Positions 57,416 through 64,000 of a DNA stretch of 64,000 nt are shown piece by piece. The position numbers and the translations under genes were made by a program. This stretch comes from Gorsachius magnificus (Eukaryota > Chordata > Aves > Pelecaniformes > Ardeidae), in the NCBI GenBank assembly GCA_034008185.1, contig CM067106.1, positions 1-64,000 of the forward strand. The letters run 5' to 3'. How positions within the stretch are numbered: position 1 is the first letter of the stretch; each line of letters begins with the position of its first letter. A model generated the notes under the pieces. It was not told where the DNA came from and searched no databases. It saw only the letters and a program-made list of their open reading frames with translations.

Positions 57416-60400
57416 TCAGACCTGGCTGCTGGCATTACGGCATTTCTGTGCCGCAGACCCCCCCTGGCGAGAGCGGGTGCTCTGGGAGGGAAGAGGGGGA
57501 CATCTTCTCCTGGAGGAGTCGTGCATGAAAGCACTACATACGTGGGTACAAGTGACCATGGAGGTCACCCCCGTACTCTGTGGCGAGCGTCTTGTAGGAA
57601 GGGCTTTCCTAATTCCAGAGCATTGTACGGGGGGGACAGTGCCCCCCTCTCGTGCTTTGTTGCCACGGGGTTTATAAAGGTTATCTCCTGCTTTCGAAAG
57701 GTGATATGCCTCAAATGCCGAGTTAATCAGGACCTTGGCTGCTAGCTCTATCCAGGGCATTGCCTTCTCCCAGGTGATGCCACTTTCCTTCTCCAGCCTA
57801 CGGATCACCCCCTGCATGTGGCCAGCTTTCTCCGGGAAGCCTTCTTGGAGCAACGCTCTCTTCTCCTGTAAAGACAGTCAGGTTGGCAGCAAGGGCACGG
57901 TGCATGCGGGGAGAGGGGCCCAGAGCCAAGTAGCAATGGAAGGCACCCAGCTGGGACCCCTTTGACACCCCTGCCTGCCAGCCACACCTGGGCACCTGCG
58001 CTCTCCCCCTTGGTTACCTGGGATTTATGGCTGATCATCTTCTCGTGCTCCTGCCGCTGCCTCTCACAGCAATCCTCCAGCTTCTGCCTCAGCTGAAGCA
58101 CCTGCTCGTCTTTGCTGCGTAACTGGTCCTGCACCTTCTGCCTCTCTTCAGCCTCCTTCCTCCGCTGCACCTCCCTCTCCTGCTCGGCTCTCTCGTGCTG
58201 CTCTTGCTTACCTGGTGGCAGAGCAACAGGGGTGTTGCAAGGGCAGGAGCTGGGCGCGCAAGCCCCCGAGGGGGACTGCTGTCCCCCTCCCTCCCGCTTG
58301 GCCCTCGACAGGCAGTGGCATTTCTCCAGCCCACAAGGTACTTTTCAGCTCCCTCTCCTTCTCCGTCAGCGAGCGGTCTGTGTTGAGGATGCTTTTGGCC
58401 AGAGCCTCCCGGCTTTGCAGGAACTCCAGCAGGACAGCATCAGCCTGTAGGACCACAGGTAAAAGAGGAGTCAGGAGGAGAAAGAGCAGCTGGGGAGAAC
58501 TGGTTTCTTGGGGGAAGGGGAATGGGATGTGGAGCCTCCTTGTCCTTGAAGGGGACCTGCTCTCCTTCCTACCTTCACCCCCTTGCCAGGCAGTTCCCGG
58601 TATTTCTCCACCACTGCCTGCTCATCTCCTCTGAAGAGCTCGTAACCCCCGGGCACGCTGTAGACACCATCCCCGATTTGTCTCTCCATGTCTTGGGAGA
58701 GGTCCCTGAGAGCAGCCTTGCACTTGTCCCAGGACGCCTGCTCGTTGTCCCTGAAGAACTTCTCCTTGACCGCCCCTACCTGGCGCTGTTGGGGAAGATG
58801 CAGAGGGAAGGCATCAGCCCAGGCAGAGCTGCATCCACCGCTCTCATGCCAGGCAAAACTCAAGGCAGCTTGACATGGACATGGGGGTCTCCAGGCTGGG
58901 GGGGTACCCAGCTGGGAGGTGACAGATGGGGAGGGCATTCTGCACCCACGGCCATCTCTGGAGCAAGGTGCACCGGAGCAGAGAGCATGCCAGGGACCAT
59001 GGGCTTCGTGCTATTTGCCCAGAGCTGAGGGGGCGATGGTGTCCCTGCGGGGATCCTGGCTGCACTGGGGAGCACCTACTATCAGCTCTGCCTGGAATTC
59101 GCAGATGTCATCCTTGAATGCCCGTGCCATGAACAGCTCCAGTGCCTCCCGCTCACACTGGGCATGCAGCTCCAGCAGCTCCCCAACAGTCTCCGTTGGC
59201 AGCTTCACCCGCTGCTCCATCAGATCCCGGTACAAGTCACGGCGTCTTCCACTGCCGCTGCATTCTCAGTCTTTGCCAGGGCGAGCACCGCACTCTCCAG
59301 GCATGGCACTGCCCCGCTCCGGATGGCCTCCACGTAGGTCGCCGCCAGGTGCCCCAGCGCTGCCAAAGAGGATCAGGGATGAGAGCTCTGCAGCCGGAAC
59401 AGAACACAGGCTCCCCTTTGGCTCCGGGTCCTGCCATAGCCCTGCTGCCTCCCTGCCAGAGCCTGACCAAACTTCTTTTCCTAACTCTTTCCCAGCCTGC
59501 CCACAACATCAGAAGCTCCAACTCCAGAGGCAGGGACAGCAGCCAGCAGAAAAGCTCCGCCTTTCCCCACCGCCATCCTTTGACTCGGCAGCTCCTCCTT
59601 CCCCAGGCACAGGCCCAAGAGCTGGTGGCCAGCCAACCCTCCGGACAGCCGTACTCACCCTTCCCCGTGACGCTGTGCCCACCAGGGATGGTCTTAGGTG
59701 CAGACTTTTCCCAGATGTAGCTGCACATTTTCCCCACCTGCTCCTGGAATTCGGGACTGATCTCATCATCCTGAAGATCCTCCACATGGGCCAGGTGCTT
59801 CCAGCTGGCTGGTGGCACTAAAGCAAAGCACTTGCGAGCTGGGAAGAACTGGCGGATGCATTCCCGGAGCTGGTTGTAGCGTGTGATCCCTGGGCTGCTC
59901 CCTGCAAGAGGACATGGAGCAAGTTCACGGGGCTTGGGCTCTTGTGGAACGGCAGGGAAATGCTGCTGGGGCTGGGGCTGGGCGTCTCCAGCACCACAGC
60001 ACCATTCCCTCACCAGCCTTTAACTTCAGCGCGTTCTCCAGGTATTCATCCTCAGAGATTTCCTTCCCGTCCACCTCCAGCTCCAGTGTGAAATCCCGGA
60101 CAGCCCAGACAAAAGTTGGGAAGAAGCTGACAAATATTTCTGAGTCTTTCAGTTCCCCCTCCTTGGGTCCTGCTTTCAGCTGGATGTGCTCCGACAGCTT
60201 CAGCACGTAGCTAGGGAGCTGGCTAAGGAAACAGGGACCTGAGCTCTGAATGCAGGGGGTTTGCCACCCTGCAACCTCACAGCACTTCACGGGGATGCAA
60301 GGAGACCCTGCAGGGACAGAGAGCAGCCTGGAACTCCCAGAAGGAGGAGGGAGAAAGACCCTCAGCCCTGAGCTCCACTGTGTGGGACACCCAAGGACTC

Positions 60401-61479
60401 AAAGCTTGTCACTGGGCACCCCCAGAAGGTTCTGCAGCTGCTGGAGGAACCGGGATGGCTCGACCCCTCGCCCACCACGCAGGGAGAGGAGGGCACCCCC
60501 GGTGCTGCTCTCCCACCAAGGATACTGCAGCTGCTCCATGGCTTGCTGGTCAATGGTGCCTTTGCTGTTGTAGATCAGGGTGCTGGAGAGCAGCACGGCC
60601 AGCGTAAAGATCCAGGTGTCGTTCCCGGTGTCACCCTGGAACAACAACCCCTGGCTCTTATCCACAAGACCCCCGAAGGAGGAGCAACGCCCCAAAGCCC
60701 CAGACCCTGAATGCCCCGAATCAACAGCCCATGGCAAGGCCAGGTTTTGGAAAGGCCCATCCCCATGCCATCACCGTCTCTTTCTGGAGCTGGGCTTAGC
60801 CTCAACGCTGACCTCCCGGGATCGAGCAAAGCGCTCCCTCAGCTCCTCTTTCCCCTTCTGCTGCTCTTGCCCAGGAAACCAGAGGAATCGGGCAACTTGC
60901 CTACCCAACCTCCTGCCCCATGGCCTCTGGCTCTTCCCAGCACATGGCTGGAAGGCCACCGTGGGTGCTGGGAACACCGGGACTCTGGTCCCTGGCGCTT
61001 GAGGGCCCCTCAAGAGCTTCCACAAAGGGCTGGGAATGCACAAAGGGAGCTCCCGCTCCTTCCCCACCTTCTCCACATCGCCCAGCCCTTCAGTGTCCAG
61101 CAGCAGCAGAGCGTGTCCAGGCTGGCGGGGGTGAGGTACACACCACATCCAGATCCCTTTGGTGTGGGACTGCACACTGGAGCCCAAGGAGAAACCTGTT
61201 GGGAGGATGCAAGGGTCTCAACGCTGTTAACAGCAAGAGAGGCAAGCCCAGGTGCCTTGGCCCCTGCGGGCTGGGACCTCCCTCACCTTTCCTCTGACGA
61301 GCCAGCCTGTTCATGAGGTAGGACTTGCCAGTGCGGTACGGCCCCGCGATGGCCACCACCACCACAGGCTGGGTGACCTTGGACAGCACCCGCAGGGCCT
61401 CCGGCCGCACCACCAGCCCCTTCTCCGGGGTGTTCTCAATGAGGCAGACAGGCACCGGCATGTGGATTTCAGATGCCAT
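57416..61479 (-). CDS. GBP copy C: guanylate-binding protein, full exon set, one-base lesion
   Basis: Exons: 61287-61479, 61068-61195, 60526-60635, 60014-60210, 59659-59901, 59080-59359, 58573-58785, 58342-58444, 58018-58211 and 57416-57865. The start, P-loop [12 protein letters not shown] and coiled coil are as in copy B, and exon 10 is the intact 194 nt. One base is missing near 59235 (TACAAGTC where A and B have TACAANGTC), leaving 280 instead of 281 nt. A seven-G run at 57629-57635 (six in copy B) changes the C-terminal frame, so the predicted tail is about 50 aa longer than in B and ends NASSQV. This copy needs the fewest repairs to be functional. Confidence 0.88.
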
Positions 61480-61567
61480 GCTCAGGATATGACAGCTGGG
61501 GGAAGAAGAAGGAGGGGTGGGCCTTGGATGGCGTGATGGCGTTTGTCATCCCAACTCACCCTGAAGC
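61477..61567 (-). repeat. LTR-derived splice acceptor and leader of GBP copy C
   Basis: Same sequence as in copies A and B; acceptor AG at 61497-61496, start codon 61479. Confidence 0.7.
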
Positions 61568-61659
61568 ACGATGGGTGACTGAATGACAGGTTGAGTTGGC
61601 ATCTACCAGATCACATTTATAGCTGTTATTGCTGTTGAGCTCGTCATCGGCAGGCTCCG

Positions 61660-62587
61660 GTGCTTGCCCCGGGGCTTGCTTGCCTCTCTCTAGAGGAGAG
61701 TCCAGTGCTCGCTAGCGGCTGCTGCTTGCTCAAAGCATCTGTGGCTGTGGAGAAGTCCATGCTGCAGCAGGGCCACCTCGAAGCGCCGGTGGCTGTGCAT
61801 GAGCTCATGCTGGAGCACCTCAAAGCGTGCGGCCGTGGATAAGCCCACACCAGAGCAGGGGCACCCCTGGAGGGACTGCAGCCATGGGTGAGGCCACACT
61901 GGAGCAGGGTCTGTCTCAGAAGGCATCGTGGCCCCTGGAGAAGGCCACGCTGGTACAGGTGCCCCTCAAAGCGACTGCGCCTGTGGATAAGTCCGTGCCG
62001 CAGCAGGTACAGCCCTGAAGAGATTGTGGCGCATCGATAAGGCTCCACTTGGAGCAGGTACAGCCCTAAGGGACTGCAGGCTGTGGGCAAGTCCAAGGCA
62101 GAGCAGGGCCGAGGGGAGGAGTTGGTTGCGATGTTAATCCCATGGTCTGGTCCAAAGGGACCAGGGATGGAGCCTGTAATGGAACTCCCTTCACATTGTT
62201 GTAGCCCGGGATTTGAGTTGCATGTTCTGGGAGTTACTACAGCAGGAACCACCCGAACCAGCGGAGGAGAAGCCTTACAAGAAGCAGCGCAAGCGCAGCA
62301 GTGACCCGACCAGAGCTGGCGTTGGTGCCACCTCCACGCAACACAGCCCCTCTCCTGTCCTGAGGGAACACCATAGGAGACAGAGCCCAATGTCACAGAG
62401 TCAATGACCTCGGTGGACATTTTGTGGACATTTGCAGATGTTCTTACAAGGCTTGTCCATAGAACAGGGGAATGCTATCTGTATTGTCTCTAAGGATGGG
62501 CAGTGGGGAGAGGGGGGTTTGTGGGGATGTGTTGGATCCCATGGGACCTGAGCATGATGTGAATTGTATGAAATAAGGGGGGGAGAA
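61660..62587 (+). mobile_element. ERV internal remnant with expanded variable block (unit 3)
   Basis: As in units 1 and 2, but the block at 61826-62088 is longest (about 260 bp) with degenerate units such as GGCCACACTGGAGCAGGG and GGCCACGCTGGTACAGGTGC. This accounts for most of the difference in first-intron length. Confidence 0.55.
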
Positions 62588-63343
62588 TGTGCTGGGTTGG
62601 GTGGGATGGAGTTAATTTCCTTGGCAGGAGCCGTCACGGGGCTCTGTTGTGGATTTGCGCTGGAATCAGCGTTGATAACCGGGGGGTGGTTTCCTTCCTG
62701 CTGAGCAGCGCTTACACGGAGCCAAGGCCTTTTCTGCTCCTCCCCCCAGCCCAGCAGCGAGGACCCTGGGGCTTCTCGTGGTTTAAGCCCAGCCGACAGC
62801 TCAGCCCCCACAGCCGCTTGCTGGCTGCCCCCCCAGCAGGGTGGCAGAGAGGATCAGAAGGGTGAGAGTGAGAAAACTCACAGGCTGACATCAAAAAACT
62901 TCAACAATTCAAAGGAAAGGAAAGAAAAGAAGAATAACAAATTGGAATGAACAGGGAAGGAACAGAGAGAGAGAGAAACGAACCCTGAGAAAGGCTCGTG
63001 AGGCAAAGGGAAACAACTGCTCGCCACCAAACGACGGATGCCCAGCCTGTCCCCGAGCAGCACCCACCCCGCCGCCTTCCCCCCTCCAGGTTTATTCCTG
63101 ACCATGACGGGATAGGGGATGGAATGTCCCTCTGGTGGGCAGGGGGGGAGGGGACACAGCTGGGACAGCGGAGCCCAACTGACCCTTTTGCCCGCACGGC
63201 TTTTGCTGTACTTCTCAAACTGTCTCCATCTCGACCCACGGATTTTATCGCCTTTGCTCTCCTGATTCCCCCCCATCCCGCTGCGGGGGAGGGAGCGAGC
63301 GGCTGCGCGGCACACAGTGACTGGCTGGGGTTCAACCACGACA
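62588..63343 (+). mobile_element. ERV LTR (unit 3)
   Basis: Third copy of the TG...CA LTR in intron 1 of GBP copy C. Confidence 0.65.
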
Positions 63344-63911
63344 AGCCCCAGCCATGGCCCAGCCCCTGCCAGCTACCAGCAAACCCCACAGACGTGGAGG
63401 CAGCACAAGGGCTCCTCCCATGCCCGGACCCAGCACCTGCCCCACCACAACCGCCCGCACACCCCGGGACTCGCTCCGGCAATGGCGAGCTCCGATTCCA
63501 CTGCCCACTGCTGGGCTGGGAATCCTCTCCAAGGACCTCACAAGGTCACAGGAACATCAAGGGCATTGCCAGTGGGGGACAAGAGGCTGTCCCTCATGAC
63601 ACGGGCAGTCCCGGCCACACCGGGGAGGAGAGGAAAGCTTAGGGCATCAGGTCCAGCTTAGGCGAGTCCTAACTTGCAGGCAAAGCCCAGGGGGGTTGAA
63701 TGCAGGCTCCCAGCCACCCCTTCCCTTTGCGCCATCCCACAGCCCCTGCAGACCTTTGGGCCTCCTCCTCCTCCTCCTCCCAGCCGCTGGGCTCCCTGGT
63801 GCTTGCTGGGCTCTCCCTGGCTAGCTGGGGTCAGCAGGAGTCCTTCTGCAGCCCCAGCACCCAGGGCTGCTTGCACGGGGTGGGGAGGGGGCGTTAGGGG
63901 AAGGGACTCAC

Positions 63912-64000
63912 CGTTGTCTTCATCAGCTGCCCTCGGCTGCAACAGCTTTGCTGCAGCCGGGTCCTGTGCTCGCTTTTATGCTGCGCCCTTGGCCAGCCTT
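63912..64000 (-). promoter_or_regulatory. GBP copy C promoter (partial) and noncoding exon 1
   Basis: TATA CATAAAAG at 63980-63973 and exon 1 ending at 63912 before GTGAGT are present. The ISRE and GAS would lie beyond the window edge. Exon 1 differs slightly (CCTCGGCTGC instead of CCAGGGCTGC on plus). Confidence 0.75.

Larger units (their letters stand above)
47592..58990. repeat. GBP tandem unit 2 (11.40 kb)
   Basis: Second copy of the duplicated unit. It contains the 5' part (exons 1-7) of GBP copy B and the 3' part (exons 8-11) of copy C, since the anchor falls in intron 7. Confidence 0.95.
58991..64000. repeat. GBP tandem unit 3 (partial)
   Basis: Third copy, cut by the window end inside the promoter region of GBP copy C. 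The array probably continues to the right. Confidence 0.93.

Overview
This is a GC-rich vertebrate window, and almost certainly avian. It has very long G and C homopolymers, dense minisatellites inside introns, a CR1-type LINE remnant, LTRs of a common avian endogenous-retrovirus type, and four genes (AHNAK, MARK2, RCOR2, NAA40) whose order fits an avian microchromosome or unplaced scaffold. Two runs of exactly 500 N (17412-17911 and 36011-36510) are scaffold gaps, so order across them rests on scaffolding. Species cannot be fixed from the sequence.

Left contig (1-17411, minus strand): AHNAK. Two short exons (16228-16381, 15784-15977) encode the PDZ-like N-terminus. One giant exon (178-15690) encodes the repeated PKFKMP / GPKVDI-type core and the conserved Ser-rich tail. 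The reading frame is broken about a dozen times, and only inside the near-identical central repeat array, which points to consensus error or repeat mis-assembly rather than a dead gene.

Middle contig (17912-36010): the last MARK2 exons run on the plus strand (end of kinase, UBA, spacer with a 27-nt microexon, KA1) and converge tail to tail on RCOR2 on the minus strand (ELM2, SANT1, LSD1-binding linker, SANT2). RCOR2 is head to head with NAA40 on the plus strand (histone H4/H2A N-alpha-acetyltransferase), which has a TATA+Inr core promoter. NAA40 lacks its last exon, presumably because of the second gap. Introns are filled with minisatellites, including about two dozen copies of a 42-bp unit in NAA40 intron 4. 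RCOR2 holds a perfect 19-bp-arm hairpin and appears to lack one SANT2 exon.

Right contig (36511-64000, minus strand): a tandem array of guanylate-binding-protein (GBP) genes in units of about 11.1 and 11.4 kb, with three gene copies (A truncated by the gap, B and C full length). Each unit has a noncoding first exon with a TATA box (and, where in view, an ISRE and a palindromic GAS site), an ERV remnant with a complete LTR in intron 1, and coding exons whose lengths match the classic GBP exon pattern (128, 110, 197, 243, 281, 213, 103, 194 nt). The splice acceptor just before the GBP start codon lies in a stretch colinear with another ERV LTR fragment of the same unit. Each copy carries a different one-base lesion in the same exon, so base-level quality must be resolved before any copy is called a pseudogene.
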